Shown here: one piece after another, positions 1-5,718 of the stretch
How positions within the stretch are numbered: position 1 is the first letter of the stretch
How the letters are laid out: each line of letters begins with the position of its first letter
Origin: Thermoplasmatota archaeon
GTDB lineage: Archaea > Thermoplasmatota > Penumbrarchaeia > Penumbrarchaeales > Penumbrarchaeaceae
Direction of reading: 5' to 3'
DNA: 9,287 nt
NCBI GenBank assembly: GCA_030600725.1
Contig: JAUVLN010000063.1
Location: 1-9,287, forward strand
Position numbers and translations under genes: made by a program
The notes under the pieces: generated by a model
Database searches by the model: none
Seen by the model: the letters and a program-made list of their open reading frames with translations, nothing else
Told to the model about the DNA's origin: nothing

Positions 1-357
1 ATCGCCGTAGCTCATGACCTGGCCATCGATCCCCAATTTGCTGGTATGGTCCCTTACGATCCTCAACGATGACGGCCTGTATCCCTCGATCCCCTCATCC
101 ACGGTCAGGGCCACGAGGGAGACCGTTCTGATCGGTTCCACGATCTCCTTCAGCTGGTTCAGGAGCAGGATGCTGTCCTTTCCTCCGGATACGGCAACCC
201 CTATCCTCTGTTCCCCCTTGATAAGCCCCTGGTCCCTTACCTCCTTGCGTATCCTCCTCCTGATCAGATCCAGAAAGTGGTCTCCGCAAAGGTGCTGTCC
301 GCTGTATCTCAGGTAGATGACCGGTTTTTTCTGGCACCTGTCGCAGGATGAGTCCAT
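1..357 (-). CDS. ttuA: TtuA/NcsA-family tRNA 2-thiolation enzyme, N-terminal part (runs off left edge)
   Basis: This is the first 119 codons of a gene that continues past base 1. Reading the minus strand from the ATG at 357 gives a zinc-finger start (CDRC at residues 5-8, then C24 and H27), followed by the PP-loop SGGKDS at residues 57-62 and DEGIEGYR near 88-94. This CxxC...CxxH plus PP-loop order is the N-terminal half of the TtuA/NcsA/Ctu1 family. Those enzymes adenylate and thiolate uridine in tRNA, using sulphur passed by a ubiquitin-like carrier and, in many archaea, a 4Fe-4S cluster whose cysteines would lie outside this window. Start choice: ATG at 357 follows GGTGAT with a 10-nt gap; in-frame GTG codons at 372 and 375 would add only a few hydrophobic residues before the zinc finger. 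TtuA versus other group members that modify U34 or U54 cannot be settled from this part. Confidence 0.9.
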   Translation of the reverse strand, partial: MDSSCDRCQKKPVIYLRYSGQHLCGDHFLDLIRRRIRKEVRDQGLIKGEQRIGVAVSGGKDSILLLNQLKEIVEPIRTVSLVALTVDEGIEGYRPSSLRIVRDHTSKLGIDGQVMSYGD

Positions 358-451
358 CAAGACCAAAATCACCACGTTCTACTTAATTCTTCACCAGTGA
401 TGTAGATGATATCGATCGCGGTTTTCGGATAAAGGGCCAGCATGGTTCGGA

Positions 452-637
452 TCAATCCATAACAGTGGCCTTCACTATATTTGTCCAGGGGATCAGGACG
501 ATGTTGAATCTCGTCCTCCTCCTGGAAGGGTTCAATTGGACCTTCACGTATGCCCCCATATCCTCACCTCTGCCCGAGACCGATCTCTTCCTCCCATCGT
601 CCATGTAGATAACCTTGATATCTCCGATCCTTGTCAT
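452..637 (-). CDS. Small basic protein of unknown function (61 aa)
   Basis: I do not recognise this protein. From the ATG at 637 it has 61 residues, begins MTRIGDIKVIYMDDG, and is rich in predicted beta strands: IKVIYMD near the start, YVKVQL in the middle and FNIVLIPW...IVKATVMD at the end. A basic patch (NPSRRRTR) separates the last strands. The pattern resembles a small single-domain beta-barrel, but no family is claimed. There are no cysteines, signal peptide or membrane helix. The frame is open upstream to an ATG at 664 (70 aa). The shorter start is preferred because GGTGAT sits three bases before its ATG, while the upstream ATG has no such signal. It lies 97 bases before the tRNA thiolase on the same strand and could share its transcript. 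A TATA-like box at 696-703 would give a leader of about 37 nt. Confidence 0.6.
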   Translation of the reverse strand: MTRIGDIKVIYMDDGRKRSVSGRGEDMGAYVKVQLNPSRRRTRFNIVLIPWTNIVKATVMD

Positions 638-695
638 TTCATCACCTATGAAAAAAACATTCATGCAATTATATCAATGTTATCGTCTAATAATC

Positions 696-703
696 AAAAT
701 ATA
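696..703 (-). promoter_or_regulatory. TATA-like box for the 61-aa gene
   Basis: The minus strand reads TATATTTT here, within the A/T-rich stretch 660-710. Using the usual archaeal spacing of about 26 bp, transcription would start near 674 and retain the GGTGAT ribosome site at 641-646. A second candidate, GATATAATT at 667-675, would start transcription inside that ribosome site, so it fits less well. Confidence 0.4.
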
Positions 704-742
704 CAATCTACTAGAATCCATCAGGGGATCATGCTATCATAA

Positions 743-774
743 TGTGATCCATTCCCAATGATCTGCGGATCACA
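743..774. repeat. 8-bp perfect inverted repeat between genes
   Basis: TGTGATCC (743-750) and GGATCACA (767-774) are exact reverse complements separated by 16 bases. The element lies 18 bases past the stop of the RDD gene and about 40 bp upstream of the TATA-like box of the 61-aa gene. It could be a dimeric regulator site or a 3' hairpin on the RDD transcript. No T-run follows on the minus strand, so it is not a clear terminator. Confidence 0.5.
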
Positions 775-791
775 GAAGAGGTCCCTGCGAA

Positions 792-1478
792 TCAGCCCAG
801 AGATCTCTTCCTTACGTTGGATTCGAATACCCTGGTATTGCACCACGTACACCTGTAATTCCAGAGGCCGGAGAACGATTCATCTCCCTCCGGAAGGATC
901 CTGAAGGGTGCGTTGCACCTTGGGCACTTTCCCGTCCTCAGCTCATCGGGGAACCCAAGGCTCATCTTCTCCTTGGGTTTGGGAGGTGGTGGAGGATGGT
1001 ACCGGGTCCTTGGTCTTTCCACCTCGGCTTCCAATACCTCGACCACGAGGGTGTCCGAAACCTTGTCCAGAAGCTTCTGTCTTTCATCCAGCTGTGAGGT
1101 CTTCCCAAGGAGCATGTCCAGTAAAGGCCCAAGTACCGGGAGAAGTGAGAGGAGATTCCTTTTAAAAGCCTGCGAGAAGGTGACCTCCCCGTAGAGGCTG
1201 ATGACCTTCATCTTCATGATCATCTTGCCGATGGAGGCGCTCTTGATAAGTTCGAACAGGAGCGCAAGAAGGTACATCGTGATGGCAGTCATGATGTATA
1301 TTATCAGCCACGCGATCGGGGCTGACAGATCGTTTTTAAGGACCAACATCAGAAAGAGAGCGATCAGAAATGAGATGATCAGGTCTATTACATATGCAAT
1401 AACCCTCTTTGACCAGTAGGACCCGGTCATTGGATAGGGTATATTGTCAATCTGTCTATTCTCCTCCATTTGATACAT
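792..1478 (-). CDS. RDD-family membrane protein with C-terminal zinc ribbon
   Basis: A 228-residue membrane protein. Residues 20-150 fit the RDD family. R25 and D32 lie at the entry to the first membrane helix (about 29-47), a second helix spans about 55-77, SASIGKMIMKMKV follows, a third hydrophobic stretch covers about 108-124, and the domain closes with DERQKLLDKVSDTLVV (131-146), the usual RDD ending. A proline-rich linker (HPPPPPKPKE, 161-170) joins it to a zinc ribbon with CPRC at 185-188 and CTWC at 210-213. The ribbon is presumably cytoplasmic. RDD proteins are poorly understood; some are linked to ion or solute transport, and no substrate can be read here. The gene follows the DnaA-like ATPase on the same strand after 126 bases but has its own TATA-like box. 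That box lies about 30 bp from the second ATG (1469), so initiation there (225 aa) is as likely as at 1478. Confidence 0.85.
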   Translation of the reverse strand: MYQMEENRQIDNIPYPMTGSYWSKRVIAYVIDLIISFLIALFLMLVLKNDLSAPIAWLIIYIMTAITMYLLALLFELIKSASIGKMIMKMKVISLYGEVTFSQAFKRNLLSLLPVLGPLLDMLLGKTSQLDERQKLLDKVSDTLVVEVLEAEVERPRTRYHPPPPPKPKEKMSLGFPDELRTGKCPRCNAPFRILPEGDESFSGLWNYRCTWCNTRVFESNVRKRSLG

Positions 1479-1494
1479 GTTTCTTCCCCGTCGG

Positions 1495-1502
1495 TATATA
1501 AT
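1495..1502 (-). promoter_or_regulatory. TATA-like box for the RDD gene
   Basis: The minus strand reads ATTATATA, in a broader A/T-rich stretch (1495-1540). Its centre is about 20 bp from the ATG at 1478 and about 30 bp from the ATG at 1469. A leaderless or nearly leaderless message starting at the second ATG fits best. Confidence 0.45.
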
Positions 1503-1604
1503 TCAGTATAATATTTAATTATTGGGTAATAATATCAATGGGAGGAAGGTCATGTTTCAATAAGGACGAGGGTTCGGAGTCGGTATTGATGGGGGGGTCA
1601 TGGA

Positions 1605-3017
1605 TCAGTTTCGGCTTCTTTCCTTCTCCAGTTCCATCATTAGCTCCCTTTCAACCGCGGCGGTTTCAGCCTCGAGGTCCAGGATCTCCCCCTCCTCCTG
1701 GCCCCCCTCCATAACGTACGGCTGTGTGTCCTCCATCTCCGATTCGTAGTGATCCGAACCGATACCTCGGTGAGGGTAAGACGAATCTACCGATTCGTAG
1801 TGATCCGAGCGGACACCTCCGCGAAGGTTAGACGAAACTACCGTTTCGTTGGTATCTTGAGGGTAAGACGAATCTACCGATTCGTGAAAATCCACCTTCG
1901 GAGTTTTAAGGATCCCATCCTGATCAGGGAGCCCCTCCAGAACGGATTTTATCATCGATATCGAGATAGGTTCTCTCATCAGGTCCGAATATGCAACCAG
2001 TCTGGAGAAGCTTCCCCGCATCTCGCGTACGTTCTGATCCAGGGAGAGTGCAAGATAATCCAGAACCTCGGTGGTTATTGAAGTGGACTCCTTCTTCACC
2101 AGATCGGCCAGGATCTGCCTCCTGCCCTCGAAACCGGGCACGCCCAGATCCACCCTCACCCCGCCCTCCAATCTGGATCTTAGTGTCGGTCCCATGTCCG
2201 AAAGATCGGACAGCTCCCTGTCCGATGTGATAGAGACAAGGCCGCCCTTCCTGAGGATCCCTTCGATGATCAACAGGAACTGTTCCTGCGAGGGCCCTTT
2301 CATATGTCCCGTCTGAACGTTATCGACGAGGAGGGCATCGGTCTCCATGTACCTCTCTCTGATGCCGGATATGGAACCCTTGGATAGCCCCCTCCTCAGA
2401 TCCTCAACGACCTGGGTCATCGTGGTGAGGTGTACCTTCTTGCCTTCGTCCCCTTCAAGGATGGAGTTGCCAAGGCCGTTGAGAAGATGGGTCTTACCGG
2501 TTCCCGGAGGGCCTATTATCAGCAGCGGATTGTATTTCGCCCCCCCCGCGGCTGCAGCGCTCTTCGAGGCCATAAAGGCGAACCTGTTGGTCTCATCGGT
2601 CAGGAAATTGGAGAAGTTCAGGTTCCTGTCAAGGTCCGATCCGTTGATCCGGACCTCGATGTCTTCTATCTCCCTCTCATCCGTTTGTATTGTCATCTCC
2701 ACATTGGACGGCTGAGCAGATGTGTAAGGGATAGGTTTGCCGTATGTCTGTGATATGAGGAGTTGGCCCATGATCCTCTGCTGATGGTCAAGGACCTCTA
2801 TCCATTGGGATTGAAGTGTATCGAACCTGCTTTCCAATCTCTTCAACCGCTCATCGATCTCCTGATCGCGCTTCTTCCAGAGTACCTCTACGCCTCCTCC
2901 CTCCCGATCCGGTGTAGAAGAGATACTGGCCCCCTCCTCCATTTTGGGTATGCTGGTCGGGTGGGAGGATGCGACCTCCTCTTTCTTCTTTCCCCGGAAC
3001 CAGTTGAAAAAACCCAT
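1605..3017 (-). CDS. DnaA domain III-like AAA+ ATPase with N-terminal anchor and coiled coil
   Basis: The 470-residue protein has a core (about 133-345) that follows bacterial DnaA domain III: NFSNFL...NRFAF, then YNPLLIIGPPGTGKTHLL with Walker A at 169-176, Walker B LLVDN at 229-233, sensor 1 TSDR at 264-267, LRSRLEGG at 279-286 (arginine-finger region, R280/R282), and NVREMRG at 329-335 (sensor 2, R331). The usual second Walker B acid is N233. The DnaA DNA-binding helix-turn-helix (domain IV) is absent. The N-terminus MGFFNWFRGKKK could be an amphipathic membrane-binding helix. Residues 43-88 look coiled-coil. The tail has 17-residue repeats (379-424), then an acidic and helical end. Archaea normally start replication with Orc1/Cdc6, so this is not assumed to be an initiator. 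An Hda-like regulatory, partitioning or membrane-organising role is possible. The start is supported by GTGATGGAAG just before the ATG. Confidence 0.85.
   Translation of the reverse strand: MGFFNWFRGKKKEEVASSHPTSIPKMEEGASISSTPDREGGGVEVLWKKRDQEIDERLKRLESRFDTLQSQWIEVLDHQQRIMGQLLISQTYGKPIPYTSAQPSNVEMTIQTDEREIEDIEVRINGSDLDRNLNFSNFLTDETNRFAFMASKSAAAAGGAKYNPLLIIGPPGTGKTHLLNGLGNSILEGDEGKKVHLTTMTQVVEDLRRGLSKGSISGIRERYMETDALLVDNVQTGHMKGPSQEQFLLIIEGILRKGGLVSITSDRELSDLSDMGPTLRSRLEGGVRVDLGVPGFEGRRQILADLVKKESTSITTEVLDYLALSLDQNVREMRGSFSRLVAYSDLMREPISISMIKSVLEGLPDQDGILKTPKVDFHESVDSSYPQDTNETVVSSNLRGGVRSDHYESVDSSYPHRGIGSDHYESEMEDTQPYVMEGGQEEGEILDLEAETAAVERELMMELEKERSRN
1741..1885 (-). repeat. In-frame 51-bp tandem repeat built from hairpins
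   Basis: Two 51-bp units (1741-1791 and 1792-1842) are followed by a 36-bp unit (1843-1878) lacking 15 bases and by a fragment to 1885. They encode residues 379-424 of the DnaA-like ATPase: ESVDSSYPQDTN, ETVVSSNLRGGVRSDHY and ESVDSSYPHRGIGSDHY. Each unit boundary is a perfect 7-bp hairpin (1781-1798, 1832-1849, 1868-1885). Both full units carry another perfect 5-bp hairpin (1758-1771, 1809-1822). In the coding sense every loop reads GGTA, except one GGTG. Stem differences between copies are compensated. The lengths are multiples of three, so the frame survives. Confidence 0.9.
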
Positions 3018-3056
3018 CTTCCATCACTGCCCTATAATAATACATTCCCTGTAGCC

Positions 3057-3065
3057 ATTTATATT
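3057..3065 (-). promoter_or_regulatory. TATA-like box for the DnaA-like ATPase gene
   Basis: The minus strand reads AATATAAAT in the 76-base gap between the IPP isomerase stop and the ATPase start. Spacing predicts a start of transcription near 3035 and a leader of about 18 nt that includes GTGATGG just before the ATG. The ATPase gene may therefore be transcribed separately from the isoprenoid genes upstream. Confidence 0.4.
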
Positions 3066-3093
3066 TTCCGTTGAGGTTGAAACGAGTCCCCGA

Positions 3094-4140
3094 TCATCTG
3101 TATAAACCCTCGAATATCTCTCCTGTCCTTCCCATCATTATCCCTTTCAGTGACCCCTGATCGGATACGGACAACGCTCCCGAGAGGAAAAGAGTGGCCT
3201 TGATCTCATCCAATATGATATCCAGCTCCGAGGAGAGGGCTTCATATCCCCTGGAAGCAGCTTTCAAAAGCTGAAGTGCCATCCCACCGGCCGAAGCTCC
3301 CATGGACAGCGCCCTGACAACATCCATTCCGTTCCTCAATCCTCCCGTGGCGATGATCGGAAGTCCCACATCGACCACCCTGATCGAGACCGGGGTTGGT
3401 ATGCCCCAGTTCCAGAAGGTTTTCCCCATTCTGGTCTCTTTGGGTCCCCCCCTGAAGGACTCAACACCTGCGAATGTTGTTCCCGAAAGTCCACCTACGT
3501 CGAATCCCTTGACGCCGCAGCCTTTCAGGGCCAATGCGTCTTCCCTGGAAATGCCCGCTCCCGTCTCCTTGGCGATCAACGGGAACTCCTTTGCCATCCT
3601 CTTGATGTTCTCCAGAACACCCGATACATACGTTTCTCCCTCGGGTTGTACGACCTCCTGCAGGTAGTTCAGGTGAATGCAGATCGCGTGAGCGTCGATC
3701 ATGTCCCTGGCCTGTTCGAGCTCCTTCGGACCATACCTTTTATCGCCCTGGGCGCTGGATAGCTGAGGGGCACCGATATTGCCCAGGACAAGTGGGACCT
3801 CGAACTCCTTTACCACCTCGTATGAGGGAAGATATCCTCCGTCATTCAGCCCGCTTCTCTGGGATCCGACCCCCATACCCAGACCGAACTCCTCCGCCCC
3901 GCGGGCGAGGAGCCTGTTGAACTCCATCGCCTTCCGGGTTCCCCCCGTCATCGCCGAGATGATGAGCGGGGCCTGGATCCTTCTCCCCAGGAGGTCCAGG
4001 GTCAGGTCGATATCCTCCAGGTCAACCCTGGGAACCGCCCTGTGAACCAGGAAGATATCATCCCAGCTGTTGTGATCTGATGTTACGTTCCTCTCCAGGC
4101 AGATATCGATGTGTCCGTCCTTCCTCTCCTTGATGGTCAT
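3094..4140 (-). CDS. fni: Type 2 isopentenyl-diphosphate delta-isomerase
   Basis: Converts isopentenyl diphosphate to dimethylallyl diphosphate and back, using reduced FMN, in the cytoplasm. This supplies the two C5 units for prenyl chains of archaeal lipids. All the family landmarks are present in 348 residues, a normal length: ERKDGHI (5-11), SAMTGG (62-67), GVGSQR (90-95), HLNYLQEVVQPEG (156-168) with the key glutamine Q165, KETGAGIS (191-198), GFDVGGLSGT (212-221), WNWGIPT (243-249) and ATGGLRNGMD (264-273). The usual proline in the HxNPLQE motif is tyrosine (Y159) here. The ATG overlaps the stop of the isopentenyl phosphate kinase gene as ATGA, so the two are very likely cotranscribed and translationally coupled. 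Kinase and isomerase act at adjacent steps. The start is fixed by this overlap and by the conserved N-terminal motif. Confidence 0.97.
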   Translation of the reverse strand: MTIKERKDGHIDICLERNVTSDHNSWDDIFLVHRAVPRVDLEDIDLTLDLLGRRIQAPLIISAMTGGTRKAMEFNRLLARGAEEFGLGMGVGSQRSGLNDGGYLPSYEVVKEFEVPLVLGNIGAPQLSSAQGDKRYGPKELEQARDMIDAHAICIHLNYLQEVVQPEGETYVSGVLENIKRMAKEFPLIAKETGAGISREDALALKGCGVKGFDVGGLSGTTFAGVESFRGGPKETRMGKTFWNWGIPTPVSIRVVDVGLPIIATGGLRNGMDVVRALSMGASAGGMALQLLKAASRGYEALSSELDIILDEIKATLFLSGALSVSDQGSLKGIMMGRTGEIFEGLYR

Positions 4141-5024
4141 TTATTTGCTCCCCCCTCCCTTACACACAGTCCGAGATGACAGTCAGCATTACCCCTGAAA
4201 GATGGAAATCTGGTACCTACCTCCTCTCCGGCAAGAAGTGATGTCAGGTTCTTCGGCCGTCCCCCGATCATATAGGCGTCTATACCATTTGATGCGATCC
4301 TGTGGCATGAGATCAATTTTCTGTGGATCCCTCCGGTAACATCCTCATTGCCGGACCTTCCTCTGCTCCATTTGGTATGGTTATCATGGAACTTCTCATC
4401 ATCTATGGACTTGACGAGGGTCTGTTTACTGGTCCCGTAGGATGAATAGAAGCCGTTCTCCTTCATCATCATGATACACTTTTCCGGTTTTCGGATCAGA
4501 CCGGTCCCTCCGATCTCGGAGAGCCTGACCATAAGATCGTCACCGGACACCACTGACCATCCTCCGTTGATATCAGGTATCAGATCACCCCGGAGTACCG
4601 GGATATTTCCCCTCTCGATCAATTCCTGTATCGGGGATGGATCGAACCTCTCGATCTCACCCCCATTCGAGATCGTAAGGTCGGATGGAGATACCGACAC
4701 GACAGGTAATCCCTCCCTGCCGAGGATATGGAGGATCCTTTCCGTCAGCTGTTCCATCCTCCATTTGACCTCCCAGGCCATTTTAGCCTCCGATCCCCTG
4801 GCCACACCCGACCTCCAGCGTAGAACCGTTCGATGTCCGTGGGTGCCTCCACCGTGGATGATAACAACTCCATTATCTGTAAACGGTTTTAGCTCCCTGC
4901 CGATCTCCCTGATAATATGTTCCCGGATCCGGTAGGTCCTTCTCGTCTCGTCCCAGGAATGATCAAGGAAGGAATCCTCACCTTTATAGGTGATGATGGA
5001 ACCCCCTAGCTTCAGAAGCATCAT
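4137..5024 (-). CDS. ipk: Isopentenyl phosphate kinase
   Basis: Phosphorylates isopentenyl phosphate to isopentenyl diphosphate with ATP, the last step of the archaeal variants of the mevalonate pathway. The 295-residue protein is of the amino acid kinase fold: MLLKLGGSIITYK (2-14) with lysine K5, HGGGTHGH (57-64) whose last histidine matches the catalytic one, SGDDLMVRLSE (160-170), DVTGGIHRK (228-236) and LLAGEEVGT (263-271). The segment normally reading like TDVDG is MMMKENGFY (185-193), a notable divergence. A cysteine-containing tail (about 275-295) extends past the usual end. The frame is open back to 5114, inside the methyltransferase gene. ATG at 5024 (or 5021) is chosen because the kinase fold begins there and a TATA-like box lies about 29 bp upstream. 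Its stop overlaps the isomerase start by four bases. Confidence 0.93.
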   Translation of the reverse strand: MMLLKLGGSIITYKGEDSFLDHSWDETRRTYRIREHIIREIGRELKPFTDNGVVIIHGGGTHGHRTVLRWRSGVARGSEAKMAWEVKWRMEQLTERILHILGREGLPVVSVSPSDLTISNGGEIERFDPSPIQELIERGNIPVLRGDLIPDINGGWSVVSGDDLMVRLSEIGGTGLIRKPEKCIMMMKENGFYSSYGTSKQTLVKSIDDEKFHDNHTKWSRGRSGNEDVTGGIHRKLISCHRIASNGIDAYMIGGRPKNLTSLLAGEEVGTRFPSFRGNADCHLGLCVREGGANK

Positions 5025-5047
5025 TATATCAGCAATTGAGGACCAAC

Positions 5048-5057
5048 TATATATTAT
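5048..5057 (-). promoter_or_regulatory. TATA-like box for the ipk-fni operon
   Basis: The minus strand reads TAATATATAG around 5047-5056, centred about 29 bp before the ATG at 5024 and 32 bp before the one at 5021. That predicts a leaderless or very short-leader message. No Shine-Dalgarno-like sequence precedes either ATG, which agrees with this. Confidence 0.5.
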
Positions 5058-5089
5058 AGAGTATTTTGGATAGAGCATTTTGGGTTTTT

Positions 5090-5695
5090 TCAGCGATCGG
5101 ACCTGGAGTAGCATCTAACGAAGAGGTTCTCACCGTGTGAATCCATTCGGGCGATATCCTCGACATCATACATTGGATCCACGATCTTCCTATCCCACTC
5201 ATATCCCCAGTCCATTGCGTTGATCATGAATATCCGACCTGAACCGGAGATACGATCCGATGCCCCTACCAGGAACCTGGTTGCGATCTCAAAACCCCGC
5301 ACACCTCCGGCAAGTGGCATCTCCTCCCTTCCTCCTCCCAGATCCGAAAGATAAGGGGGATTGAATGCTATGAGGTCGTAATCCCTGTTCGACCAGGGCA
5401 GGCCGTCGAACAGGTCCGAGAGATACGATCTTGAATCGAGGGAGTTCAATGCCAGGTTCGATCTCAGAAGGGAGAGCGCTCTGGGCTCCCTGTCGATCGA
5501 GGTGACATCCCATCCCAGTTTAGATCCGATCAATGATAGGAGTGATGTCCCACAGCCCATATCGAGAAAACTACCCACGTCCCCTTCCAGAAAAGGAACA
5601 ACCGCATCGATCAGCAGAAGCGTATCCTCACGAACCGGATAGACGCCTTCCCTCTCGATGTATCGGATGTCGTATCTATCATATCCGTATATCAT
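5090..5695 (-). CDS. HemK2/Mtq2-like class I methyltransferase
   Basis: A 201-residue SAM-dependent methyltransferase. It has the pre-motif GVYPVREDTLLLID (17-30), motif I FLDMGCGTSLLSL (43-55), an acidic residue after the second strand (SIDRE, 66-70) and the catalytic FNPPYL (111-116). The NPPY motif, short length and 'YP..ED..LL' start match the archaeal/eukaryotic Mtq2 (HemK2) branch. Those enzymes methylate the glutamine of the GGQ motif in class 1 release factor, together with a small Trm112-like partner. No partner gene is visible here. A methyltransferase acting on another protein or nucleic acid amino group remains possible. Spacing favours ATG 5695: a TATA-like box is centred 27 bp upstream and no ribosome-binding sequence is evident. 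The gene is divergent from the UbiA prenyltransferase, and its end lies 65 bases before the chosen ipk start. Confidence 0.85.
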   Translation of the reverse strand: MIYGYDRYDIRYIEREGVYPVREDTLLLIDAVVPFLEGDVGSFLDMGCGTSLLSLIGSKLGWDVTSIDREPRALSLLRSNLALNSLDSRSYLSDLFDGLPWSNRDYDLIAFNPPYLSDLGGGREEMPLAGGVRGFEIATRFLVGASDRISGSGRIFMINAMDWGYEWDRKIVDPMYDVEDIARMDSHGENLFVRCYSRSDR

Positions 5696-5718
5696 CAGGA
5701 CCCCATGTGGCAGGATGG

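Noticed and set aside
95..337. 80-codon minus-strand frame over the tRNA thiolase
   Set aside because: It is a frame-shifted shadow; the frame from ATG 357 carries the SGGKDS and zinc-finger motifs.
1500..1540. ATTATT-GGGT-AATAAT hairpin as a terminator after the DnaA-like gene
   Set aside because: The stem is only A/T pairs, no T-run follows on the minus strand, and the stretch is better explained as the A/T-rich promoter of the RDD gene.
1741..1885. CRISPR-like array
   Set aside because: The units abut with no unique spacers, lie inside an intact coding frame, and no cas gene is nearby.
1749..2081. Plus-strand open frame of 110 codons across the repeat region, with repeated RRIYRFV segments
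   Set aside because: It is antisense to the DnaA-like ATPase. The repetition merely mirrors the 51-bp repeat, and no domain or start signal supports it.
1605..3017. Calling the DnaA-like protein a true replication initiator with a nearby origin
   Set aside because: The DNA-binding domain IV is missing and no DnaA boxes or origin-like A/T cluster with iterons were found; the 51-bp repeats do not resemble DnaA boxes.
5022..5114. Longer N-terminus for isopentenyl phosphate kinase, starting at 5114
   Set aside because: The extra 30 residues overlap the methyltransferase end, match nothing in the kinase fold, and the TATA-like box lies downstream of that start.
5090..5695. DNA adenine methyltransferase of a restriction system
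   Set aside because: NPPY is shared by both kinds of enzyme, but the short length, the YP..ED..LL start and the absence of a target-recognition domain or restriction gene favour the Mtq2-like group.
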